Source: Myrica gale
Lineage: Eukaryota > Streptophyta > Magnoliopsida > Fagales > Myricaceae
Assembly: GCA_963930655.1 (NCBI GenBank)
Contig: OZ005602.1
Location: 24,999,840-25,063,839, forward strand
Direction: 5' to 3'
DNA: 64,000 bases
Shown here one piece after another: positions 35,431 through 45,437 of the stretch. The position numbers and the translations under genes are program-made. The first letter of the stretch is position 1; each line of letters opens with the position of its first letter. The notes beneath the pieces were generated by a model, which saw only the letters and a program-made list of their open reading frames with translations, did no database searches and was not told where the DNA came from.

Positions 35431-36409
35431 ACGAATAAGCAGGCATCCCATTTAGCAATGTTATGCCCAATAAATTCCTGGCTAGCGCGCGGTATCCAAG
35501 AGAGTGAGTAATTCCTGTGCAGAGAGAAAAAAATTCGCATTTTGCTCGCATTCTCACTCTGAAAAATCAATCAAGAAATGAGGATTTTATCGAGGGTGTT
35601 ATTATTATAGCAGTTTAAATATTATGGTCAACATATTTTTTACGTCCTGGATATTTCCGCTCATTTTAATGGCAAAATAAACCGGAGTATAAATTGACCG
35701 TACATAAAAATTGAGAGGTGCCATATCTGAAAAAAGTGTCAGACTCTAAATTTAGTGAATGCAAAGTGTAATTAATTTTAATATTTCTTTAGAGTCTAAT
35801 CGGACTGTACAATTAATCACTCATTTGAAATTAATAATAAGGAAACAAATATTTGATATCTTGATAACTATAACATTAAGTAAATCTTATGGGTTGATTA
35901 TGATATTATCTTTGATATTTGGCATTGATATTTTTCCCTTCAGGTTATTCATAAGTCGAAGGCTGAGTCAGATATAGAGACTCGATCGGTATTTGTTTAT
36001 GATTGTTCTGCTGTATTTTTTATTTTTATATCTCAATCAAACCCAATTTATTTCTGCGACAATTGGCATTAAGTTTTGTACTTGTCAATGTATCCAAAGG
36101 TTAAGTACTATATTTCTTAATATATTAATTGTTATAGCCAAATTCTGATTTTTGGACTTGTCAATACCTTCAAAGGGAAAGTATTTCTTCGTGTCGTAAA
36201 CTAGCCAAATTCTAATTATTCTTGCGTATCTTGCTAATAGATTGAGTATGCAAGATCAGAACCAATTAATTTTGCTATAAACTACCTCGTTATCATCCTA
36301 AGACTTGCATTTAACTAATTGGGGGCAAATTAATGGTTGCCAAAAAAACACCTAGTTTTTTTGATTTCCTAGTTTTTAAGGGAAAAATACTTTTTTTGCC
36401 CCCGACTAT
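35431..36409. other. Intergenic; no gene seen
   Basis: AT-rich sequence. From about 36330 it enters the outer sequence into which the hAT-type element at 36410 was inserted. Confidence 0.4.
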
Positions 36410-36765
36410 TAGGGCTGCACAACAGAAAATCCGGTCGAACCGAATTTCCGGTTGTGCTTATATGGAGAACCGGACCGGACCACTCCGGCCTGGACCGATT
36501 TCAATTTTTTTTTCATTTTTTTTTAAATTTAAGGTTAATTTCGAAGGAGGAAGGACATATAAAACTGTAGAGTTTTAGTTTAGGTTAAAATTAAACTTTT
36601 TAAGTTTGTAATTTGTATTAAAAATATATAAAAAAATCATTTTTTATTTATATTAATAAATCCGATCCGGTCCTGACCGGGTTGTCAAAAGGTATGGACC
36701 GGACCAGATTTACATAAACAAGACCGGACCGGACCGCAAATCCGGTCCGGTTTTGTTCAGCCCTA
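36410..36765. mobile_element. hAT-type MITE with CCGGACCGG-rich ends, copy 1
   Basis: The ends are TAGGGCTGCACAA and, inverted, TTGTTCAGCCCTA. The flanking octamers CCGACTAT (36402-36409) and TCGACTAT (36766-36773) match 7 of 8, as expected for a hAT target duplication. The subterminal parts carry repeated GGACCGG / CCGGTCC words; the middle is AT-rich. A sister copy in opposite orientation is at 52303-52664. Confidence 0.85.
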
Positions 36766-37223
36766 TCGACTATTGGAATTGTAATACTTTGCACTCCAGA
36801 CTATATCAATTTCGTTACATTTCACCCCTCAACTACCAATTATTTATACTTTGCTCCCCTAATCATTAATGTGGATGTAAATTGCTAATTTTGTTTTAGT
36901 GAAATGACGATAATAAATTTTGTCAAAATTGAGGGCACAAAGAATATCTTGAAAATTAATTTTTTTTAAGTCTTATTAAGCAGGAAAAGAAGAAGGAAAA
37001 ATCACATAAATGTTCTGTTTGTCAATATTACACTCCATTCTCTTTAACTAATATTTCAACACCTATAATTTCACACGTTTCTTTGATCACTTAATTGTTT
37101 TTTTTGCAGCTTCAGAGTTAAGCTTATAACTAGGAACTTTAATTGGTAAAGAAATTAGAAAATTGGAAAATTAAGGCATACAAAAACTAAAAAATTTCCC
37201 TTTGAAGGGTTCAACATTATTCT
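36766..37223. repeat. Half of a dispersed inverted pair (partner near 40900-41045)
   Basis: Sequence from about 36774 (TGGAATTGTAATACTTTGCACTCCA, then ATTTCGTTACATTT, CTACCAATTATTTATACTTTG) recurs in reverse complement at about 40920-41025. The two halves bracket the third defensin-like gene. They may be the ends of one large element or two unrelated MITE halves. The rest to 37223 is AT-rich without a gene. Confidence 0.5.
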
Positions 37224-37597
37224 TCGGGGAATTTGATTTTTAGTCCTTGAGTTTTATCTCCTTGTCATTTTTAGTGGGTCAAAATTTTAGTCCTTGAACT
37301 TTCATTTTTGTAAAATTTAGTCATTCCGTTACCTGGCCGTCAGTCCCATTAACGGACCTCTTTGATACGTCAGCAAAATTGAAGCGATCGATCGGGTATA
37401 TGTGTTAAAATTGAGCGGTTGACAGCTTCATGTACCAATCGACCGGTACAAATTTTGACGGCGTATGACGGCAGACTAGTGGAAGGACTAAATTTTACAA
37501 AGATGAAAGTTCAAGGTCTAAAATTTTGACCCACTAAAATTTATGACTAAAATTGAAAAGGGAGTAAAACTCAAGCAATAAAAAACAAATTTCACTT
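37224..37597. mobile_element. Long-TIR element of the GGAAATTTGATTTTTAGTCC family, copy 2
   Basis: It begins GGGGAATTTGATTTTTAGTCC and ends AAAAACAAATTTC, with arms of about 120 bp. The centre contains GACCGGTACAAATTTTGACGG and is the reverse complement of the centre of the copy at 60902-61253. The flanks ATTATTCTT and CTTATTCTA match 7 of 9, a worn 9-bp duplication. No coding content. Confidence 0.75.
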
Positions 37598-38219
37598 ATT
37601 CTAATTCCAATCAAGGTAGATAATTATATATTGATTTGAACGGTTCATAATCCAATTCCAACGTTGAAGAGGAGCAGGCCGGGCCGAAGTATGGTTGATT
37701 CGGGCCAAGACACTGGCTGGACCGAATTATGAGTGTGGATCAAACAAAATTTGTGTAAAGAGCCAGCCGTTGCAAACAAAATTTTAGAAATTTTGCCAAT
37801 GTAACTGATAATTTGAGCAGCTCCAGTACTTTTCTCTTTCGTTACCCTGCCATATATTTTCTTGTCGCCGTCCATGGATGTAAGTTTAAGGTGGACCCGC
37901 GTATAGTTATCGTGTCTGTGCAGTAATCTGTACTGCTCCATTTTCTATTGAAGGGCCCGATCCCTCACTTAGCAGACTAGCTCGAACCCATTGAAAACGG
38001 CCGGCCGGCCGGCCGGCCGTCGAGAAATCCAAAAGGTTGAAGATTTCTTTTGTATCTAGTTAGAGCCTAAATTTTAACTCTTCAGTTAATCTTATATATA
38101 TTATCGTGTACGCAAGACACAAATTAAGCAACATATATATGATATAAGTATAAATAACTGGGCCTCGATCAATGTCATCAATTCTATTTCTTGTAAGTGC
38201 ATGAGGTGGGAATTAAAAC
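37598..38219. other. Upstream region of the third defensin-like gene, with a (CCGG)n tract
   Basis: No other gene recognised. A (CGGC)n run of about 22 bases stands at 37998-38019, unusual in this AT-rich neighbourhood. Confidence 0.45.
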
Positions 38220-39865
38220 ATGGCTGAGTCGACTCAGAAGTTCATTCGGGTTTTCGTGTGTATGGTCTTGATCGTGATCTTCATCTTCATCCACCATAGT
38301 TACCCCGGTGAGTAATCTTATACACTACTTCCATATACATCTTTCAAAAGTCCCCTGTGGGCGCTGTTGCTGCATGCATGCGTACATTGACATCTTTCTT
38401 ATCATTTCAGATTTTGATTATTATTATGTTCCTATCAGGAGATAATCACAGCAACCCACTTGATAAAAGTTGTTGGAAGCGAAGCGTAACATGGTCCGGT
38501 ATGTGTACAACGAGTGAGCACTGTGAGAACAAATGCCAGACTTGGGAGCACGGAGTCGGTGGATTTTGTTCCCTATTTGGACAAGCAGAGGCGGATTTAG
38601 CGAGGGGCTCTGAAAAATCTCTCAAATATTAGGAGGGGGTGGCCTCGACTTTGACGTACAGCGTTGAGTGCTTATCATTAGCTTCTAGACTGAGCCTTGC
38701 GCGTTGAGAGGACGGCGTCGGCGTCGAAAGGAAAGGAACGGAAACTAGTTCGATTTTACGCTTCTGATTTCTGAATACGTACCAAGTCCATTAGCTACAT
38801 TGCGCCGGACTCCACCATTTTTACGTTGCGAATTTGGTGAGCTCGGTTATTTGGGCTGGGGAATAAAATGAACCGGCAGTTTATGGGCTCCAAAACAATA
38901 TTTGTGATACTATAAGTAGATGCCCATTTTTGATTCGTTGACTACCGTAGTATGGAGTGGCTCCAATCCAAGATTATTCCTATTCCAAAACCTGATAGAG
39001 GCTCTTGTCTGAGTTAATATTTGGTAGACTAAATAATTTATATGTTTAAAAAATAGATGAAAAAAATATCATTATACTGAAGATTGATTTATTAAAAAAT
39101 TAATATTACATTAATTGTATTGATAATTAAACTATAAATTTTAAAAAATGGCAGTGAGGTCTCTCAATTTTCATTTCAACAGATATACAAAATGAAATAA
39201 ACACCAAAACCAACTTGATCCTATTGAGTATACTATATACAATCGTCTCTAGAGCATTCTATGGGTAGCTAAAAAAATACATTCAGGTAATAAATACAGG
39301 AATTAGACAACTCTGAGCAGTATTCACAGAAACTCATGCTCAACATTTGATCATGCTAAATTACTTCGTCTTGCCGAGCTTTATCCAGAAGATTTCTCAG
39401 CAATTGATCGTGTTATACTTAGAGATCAACTTCGAAACTACATTTATGATGTGAGAATTCATGATGTTTTTTCTGGACTTCAAGATATTAGAGATCTTGT
39501 TGTGAAGATGGTTGAGACAATAAAACATACTCTATATCCATTGGTTTATCAGCTTATTGAGTTAACATTGGTCTTACCAGTTGCGACTGCAACCGTTGAG
39601 AGAGTGTTATCTGCGAATGAAGTTATTTTACAACGTTTTCAGAAGATGTCACCTCTCAGTATCAGCAAATAGTACGGTACGTGTATTTCAATATTTTTAG
39701 TGTTTTTAATCCTTAATTTTTTATATTTTAACTCTTAAGACATTTTTTTGTATAACGTAGTATTTTTTTATCATTTTTTCTTAAGAGTTTGTCCCCCTTC
39801 AATTGCAATATTCCTGATTCCGCCACTGTGAACAAGCATGCTATTGCAAGTTCATCTGTTCTTAG
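38220..39865 (+). pseudogene. Defensin-like gene, copy C, split by a hAT element
   Basis: Exon 1, 38220-38307, encodes a 29-residue signal peptide (MAESTQKFIRVFVCMVLIVI, then further hydrophobic residues). Exon 2 starts at 38439 and carries cysteines in the order C, C, C-x3-C, C (CENKC is the C-x3-C), then breaks at 38585. The hAT element fills 38586-39828 and one copy of the 8-bp duplication follows. The remaining 29 bases, 39837-39865, supply a C-x-C pair, one more Cys and TAG. The two parts are in the same frame across the insertion, so the gene was whole (about 87 residues, eight cysteines in the secreted part) before it. As it stands the reading runs into the element and stops after a few codons, losing the last three cysteines. 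It is a relative of copies A and B, with a lower cysteine count. Confidence 0.85.
38586..39828 (+). mobile_element. hAT-family transposon, 1243 bp, inserted in the defensin-like gene
   Basis: The inverted ends are CAGAGGCGGATTTAG and, inverted at the right, CAGTGGCGGAATCAGG. The flanking octamers TGGACAAG (38578-38585) and TGAACAAG (39829-39836) match 7 of 8. Positions about 39340-39669 encode a remnant of the hAT C-terminal dimerisation region: HAKLLRLAELYPEDF, then YPLVYQLIELTLVLPVATAT and VERVLSANE. Most of the transposase, including the catalytic part, is absent, so the copy is a deleted, non-autonomous one. A relative with the same 3' part lies at 53041-54047. Confidence 0.9.
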
Positions 39866-41212
39866 ACAATTTGAAGAAATATATATATATATATATATAT
39901 GATCAGTGCGCAATGAATAAAATATTTATCTTTTCTTGTCTTTTCTCTTTCTGGGTAAGTTAAGTATTTTTTTAGTAATGAAGGAAATCTCTGGCTCCTT
40001 ATTTGCACCAGACTCGGTTTGACTTGATTCAGTTTGGACGAATTGCGAGACCTTAATGCTCTGGACAAACCCTGAATACTTGAACTAATCTCATATATAA
40101 TCCAATTGTACAAATCAAGTCTTTTGACTTGCTCAGAGACAGTGAGATTCGAATTCATGCCAATTACACTAAGCTATCGCCTTGATACGATTCATCCAAA
40201 CGCGCGCTCCGGCCTCAGGATAAAGTTAGCTTAGTCTAAAATTGTTTTGTTTCGTACTCATTAATTTCGTAGGTGCATGCCTTTATAAGAGTTTTTACTT
40301 TCTGTACGTAAATTCATGTCTTTTGGCCAGGTTTGATATATATAGTTTCTATCGTAACATATGAATTGGGCAAAAAGGTCGATCGAGTACACTCCTAGAG
40401 CACCCATTACTAAATTATTAATTAAATTTAGAAAATTATGTAGTCAGCACATCAGAAATATATTCACTTGTGGCCTTGTGGGAAAAGAGGTTATATAATT
40501 AATACGTGGAAGTTCCTATAAAAACTAAGGTTACAGAACGGGAAGAATAATTAATACTAGAGCTAGGGAAGTACGTACATGCTGCAAGTTTTTCAATTTG
40601 TGAAGAGATCGTGTTAACTTAGAAAAAAAAAAAGAGAAGAGATCGTGTTATAAAGAGTTGCATATATATATATATATATAAGAAAATTAACCAGCATTTG
40701 GAATTCTTCATGTTTTCTGGAATATATATTCTTGAGTTGTTTTATATATGGACTCCTAATATTAGAACTCTCTGGCAACTCTTTTAGTGGTGAAGTGTCC
40801 TAAGTATTCCCAAGAGTTTTTATTTATTGAAGACTGACTAACAGTTTTTTATGATTATATTTTATATGGGGTAAAATTATCATTTCATGCATTGAACCAA
40901 AATGACAATATTTTTTGTCCAAATTAACGGTGAAGAGTATAAAGTGTAAACGGTTGGTAATTGAAGAGCAAAATGTTACGAAATTTTGGAGTGTAAAGTG
41001 TCACAACCCTAATAGTCAGGGGAGGAATGAGAAGTGTATTTAAGGTGAAATTAAAAGGGATACGTGGTTATTGATAATTTGTTAACATGTGCCTCCATAA
41101 GTTATGTTGGATTTTTTATTTTTATTTATAAGATCACTCGAGTTGACGAAATGATCACCTCCGTATATAAAAGAATTATTTAAAGACTAATTTAGGACAA
41201 AGCTTACGCTAA
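39866..41212. other. Intergenic; AT microsatellites and one inverted-pair half
   Basis: (AT)n runs lie at 39881-39900 and about 40664-40680. Positions about 40920-41025 are the reverse-complement partner of 36774-36880. No gene recognised. Confidence 0.45.
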
Positions 41213-41603
41213 GAACCAATTGGGATTGAACAATACCCAAAAAGTGGACATTAATGTCAAAAATTATAGGCTTAATTATACAAACAGTCTCTATTATATA
41301 ACGTTTTGACCAAAAAGGTTTATGTGAAAAACATTTGTATAAATTGGTCCATGTTGTTAATGTATAGCAACAAAATGATTCATTAATCTCAGTTTCGTCA
41401 TCTCTCTTAAAATTATGCTGAGTTTTAAATTAGTAACTTTTTGTTACTATACACTGACAGTAGGGATCAAGTTGTACATACGTTTATCACAATGATTTTT
41501 TTGTCAAACATTATACCACAATGACTGTTTGTATAAGTAAGCCTATAATTTTTTAACTTAATTAGTCCACCTTTTTGGGTATTGTTCAATCCCAATTGGC
41601 TCT
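41213..41603. mobile_element. Foldback MITE, about 390 bp, probably nested
   Basis: The outer inverted arms are AGAACCAATTGGGATTGAACAATACCC and its inverse at 41603. Inside, a second inverted pair begins ATAGGCTTAATTATACAAACAGT at about 41264 and ends near 41550. The two nested pairs suggest one MITE inside another. No coding content. Confidence 0.7.
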
Positions 41604-42369
41604 AAACCTGAGGTATATATAAATTAGAATCTACATGAACATACGAAATTGAATTAACAGCACCAATTCATAGTATTGGAGAACAAAAAAAAATATAAAA
41701 TAAAATAACGTTTAACAGATCACAAAGCCTATGGGCCCAAGCCGAATTAGACCCATGCCCGGTGCCCATACACCATGCCGCCAGGCGCCAACTGGAGTCA
41801 TGCCCAGCGACGCGGGCTGTTCAGGAACTTCTGCCGTACTTAAGACATCTCAACATGTGCTTATGAAGTAACCCACGCCCGCAGCTGTGAGCCATTGAAA
41901 TTTGAATGCAGTCTACCCATTTTGGAAAAGAAGCCGACGGTCAGGGGTTTAATTTCCTCAACAAAAGTGGTGCCCGAAATTTGCAGGAATATTTTGGGCT
42001 TTGGGAAGCAATGGAGTACTTTGCTGGATGGATTTTGTCTATATGCTATTGCGTGTTCTAGTGCTGACCATGTGTTTGACAATATGAATGCATATGATTA
42101 GTGCGCTACTGTACATAGTCCAATAAGACATGGTCACTTATGTCGAAAGAGTTATGTGCATATTTCTGCAAAGGATGTTTCCGGACATAATAAAGTAATC
42201 ATCAGTAAACTGTGCATGCTTTTCCCACAAAAGAAACCGAACTGTTTGGACTTTTATGTCTCTTTAAAGATTCTTATCTGTTAGTGGATTAGGTCGTCGA
42301 TGGTTCTCAAAATATCTCTTAAAATATCACATTTTTTTCAAATTGATACGGGAAGATCAAGAAGCATCA
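41604..42369. other. Intergenic; no gene established
   Basis: GC-richer patch at 41730-41830. The frame 41895-42101 was considered as a PPR fragment but the resemblance is too slight. No element ends seen. Confidence 0.35.
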
Positions 42370-42894
42370 ATTTGTCAATCAAGACCATAACCTCCTTCAT
42401 ATCCACCACTACCGTAAGCACCACCACCATAGCCGCCACCCCCAACCACACCAGAAAGAGTCACCCGATACACTAGCCATCAAAAGGAAGCACAAAAGTG
42501 TCAATATCTCCTTTGTCGCCACAGAAGTTGCCGATAGCAGCCCCAGCCACCACAGAAATTGCCAAAAGCAACCAAAGCCACACAAAAGTTGTCGTAAGCA
42601 ACCCAAACCACCACAGAAGTTGCTGAAAGCAACCACAACCACCACAAAGAGTCACCGAGAATCACCAACAACACTCTAGAGTTGCGATGAAAATAACACA
42701 CAATGATTAAAACCACAAACGACGGAAATCAGAACCTTCCTCTAATACCATGTCAATTGGTCTCAATATCTCTTCTCCATAGGGTGTTTCTTTATTTATA
42801 GATACATGTATATAAAGATAAAATCTTTTAAAATAGAACTTCTAAAATATCTCAAAATATCTCCTAAAATATATTTCAAAATATATCCGTAACA
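42370..42894 (-). mobile_element. TRIM-like LTR fragment with gene-derived internal sequence
   Basis: On the minus strand a 144-bp LTR (42894-42751) starts TGTTACGGATA and ends CAATTGACA. It is followed without a gap by TGGTATTAGAGG (42750-42739), one base from the initiator-methionine tRNA primer site TGGTATCAGAG. TG...CA ends, small size and this primer site are the marks of TRIM or small Copia-like elements. Downstream on the minus strand, 42660-42520 has about four imperfect repeats of a ~36-base unit containing GGCAACTTCTGTGGTGG. Then 42460-42370 reads VVGGGGYGGGAYGSGGY and ends EGGYGLD with a stop, like the glycine-rich tail of a plant RNA-binding protein. A second LTR is only hinted at near 42305-42330. 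Confidence 0.6.
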
Positions 42895-43116
42895 TAGATG
42901 TCGGAAAGTGTTGGAATTTCGTTATGTTTAAAGATAGCATTTGGCTAGCCTAAGAAGAAGGTGCCTTTTCAAATTCTAGAAAAAAAAAATTATACTCAAA
43001 ATCATTATCACCAGAAAGCTTGGTTCTATATATAGAAATATTTGTTCAAGCAAACTAAAATGTAGCTTTACACTTCGCAGCTTTATTAGTTGCATGTCTA
43101 CAGGAAATGTCAAACT
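42895..43116. other. 3' flank of the aldo-keto reductase gene
   Basis: Short region expected to carry the 3' untranslated region of the minus-strand gene. Confidence 0.4.
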
Positions 43117-45437
43117 CTAAAGCTCTCCATCCCATAGCTCTTCTATGGACTTGTATGGTCCACGAGCTGAAATAAGCTCCTCCTTCAGCATCATTCTCTG
43201 CTGCTTGATTTGACTGATCTTGGCGAGCTCATCCTCTGATAGTACCCAGTCAAAGATCTGCAGGTTTTCCCTCAACCTCTCCTTGTTGTAGCTCTTCACT
43301 ATAGGAGCCACGTCTTGCTCATAAATCCATCTAAGACAAACCTGCCAAGAAGGCCGAGTACCATAATGTGAGCTGAACATAAAGAACAAGTAAATATACA
43401 TACATATACATATGTTTGTATTTATTTGCAGAAATGCACACAGACATACATACAGTTGAACAAAAAAGAGTAACCTGACCTGCATATATAGCTATTCTGG
43501 TCCCTACATATATCATTTGATGTCTACTTGTAACATCAACCGAAAAAACAGAGTGAAAATTTATGAGCATCACATATGGCATGAATTTGACAGTTGATGT
43601 AGAAATTATGTACTGGTAGTGTAGTTTAATTCCCTCAAATATGTATCTACGATGTTATCTGGAGTGCATTGTAATTTCCCAAGCATTTGAAGCTTGATCA
43701 GCTTGAGCTATCTTTTTTTTTTTTTCAATTCTTGAGCTTTTGCAATATTCAAAATTTAGTAGAACCTGGGCAACAGTCTTCCCCTGAGCTTTTGCAATCT
43801 CCTTCAGCGTTTCATTCTCCATAACATTGTTTGTGCCCCATCCAGTCCCTCGTGCTCCCAAAGGAGAGAAAGCAGTGACAATGATACCATTTGCCTTGCA
43901 AAAGTCTCTTAGCTTCTTCTGTTGCCATAATGGACTCATCTCCACCTGCACAAATGATCATCTATTAGGTGGTTTTTTGTCCATAACACTTGCACGTCTA
44001 TACGCAGGGGAAAAAATTATAATGAAAATTAAGGAGAATCATATTCTGGAAGTATAAGATGCTGCAATGAACTCACTTGATTCACTGACGGCAGAATAGT
44101 GGCCGAGGAGAGCAGGGTTTCAAGCTTCTTGCAAGAGAAGTTGCTGACTCCAATGGACTTCACAAGGCCAAGTCTCTGGCATTCCTCCATGGCTGCCCAC
44201 ACAGACTTGAAGTCCATTGGCATCAGGTCCTGTTCATCGAAAGGCCATGCAGACTTTCCAGGTGTGACACTGATGGGCCAGTGGATCAGATAGAGGTCTA
44301 GATATTCCAACTGAAGGGTCCTGCGCACATTGGTGACACCCATGAATTTTTCCCCCCCCTCGTTTCTGAGCCACCTCAAACATGATTTGCTTGATAAACA
44401 CAATAGATAGTTGATTTTCCATGTATCCTTGTTAGGAATTGTTCCTAGACACATATTCATTCACCTGCGATTCCATAGGTCCCTCATCCTCCAATGGTTT
44501 TAGTCTTTGACGATAACCAAGTTTGCAATTGCCTCGTTGGAAACTGCATTTATGCCACTCTAGAGAAGAAAACTAAACAAAGATTACCCCACCCTCGATT
44601 ATGTTTCCAAATCCTTTGGAACAAACAGATTCTTTAGAATCCTGGAAAACTATGAATTTTTGAGTCGGCAAGTTACGTAACTTCATATGGAAACAAGGGG
44701 GAAACCAAACCCACTGAAATGCTGACATAGTGTTTCTCCTCGGGAAAAAGGAGACGAGAGAAGAAGGAACTAAAGTTCGCAGTACTGATTTGATTTTAGG
44801 CATCCCAAACTCATCGGCAAAGAACTCTTTCATGATCAGTCAAATACTAATTGATAGCTCACATCATGGTCATTTAAACGTTTAAACTCCGATCTGCCTC
44901 AATTTTGACAATATTCTCAAAATTTGTAGAAAATTTTGGTTTGCAAACATGACCTAATAGTTTACTAAATAAAGAATGTTCAGGCTGATGGTCATAGTAC
45001 CTATACGTGTGAAACACCCAAACATCTGAAAATATGCTGATAATTTAGATAAAGAAGAATCAAAGATAAGGCTGAAATGCTTCGCAAGGAACCGACCTAA
45101 GTGACTTCTTTAGGGCAGGAAGAACAAGATCAGCATGAGCATCAGAACACCACAACTTGGATGTAACGAAGAATTCCTCCCGAGAGCTGACAAGGCCGAG
45201 TCTAAGTGCTTGGGCAATAGCCTCTCCAAGATGGTCCTCCGACGCATATGCTGAAGCCGTATCAAAGTGCCTGTAACCGAGCTTGATCGCCTCCAGGACT
45301 GCGGATATCAAGGTGGAACCATCATTGGAATCTGCCGCCGTGCCAAAGCCAATCATGGGAATTGCCCTGCGGCCAGAGGAGGAGTTCAGCACCACCTCTG
45401 GGATTTGAGTCACCGAATTTGCCAGAGACTTATCCAT
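43117..45437 (-). CDS. NAD(P)H-dependent aldo-keto reductase, plant AKR4 type, four exons
   Basis: Cytosolic NADPH-linked carbonyl reductase family, 329 residues. Exons on the minus strand: 45437-45097, 44320-44077, 43945-43766 and 43341-43117 (TAG). They sum to 990 bases in frame, with GT/AG at all junctions. The catalytic tetrad is present: Asp59 and Tyr64 ([10 protein letters not shown]), Lys94 (FFVTSKLW) and His127 (YLIHWPIS). Cofactor-side motifs follow: [13 protein letters not shown], and near the end [16 protein letters not shown], the NADPH-binding segment. It resembles the group that includes 6'-deoxychalcone synthase (chalcone/polyketide reductase), methylecgonone reductase, codeinone reductase and deoxymugineic acid synthase. 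The substrate cannot be told from sequence. The first ATG in frame gives [15 protein letters not shown]. No lesions seen. It is the only intact gene between 36 and 54 kb. Confidence 0.93.

Noticed and set aside
41895..42101. Possible PPR fragment
   Set aside because: Only a short stretch (SADHVFDNM) recalls PPR proteins; there is no 35-residue repeat register.
42409..42716. Three overlapping Trp/Leu/Phe-rich minus-strand frames
   Set aside because: They are different frames of one 36-base repeat array. Only the glycine-rich tail near 42370-42460, in another frame, looks protein-derived.
44573..44833. 86-codon minus-strand frame inside the aldo-keto reductase gene
   Set aside because: It lies in intron 1 and does not match the AKR fold. 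The four exons join in frame without it.
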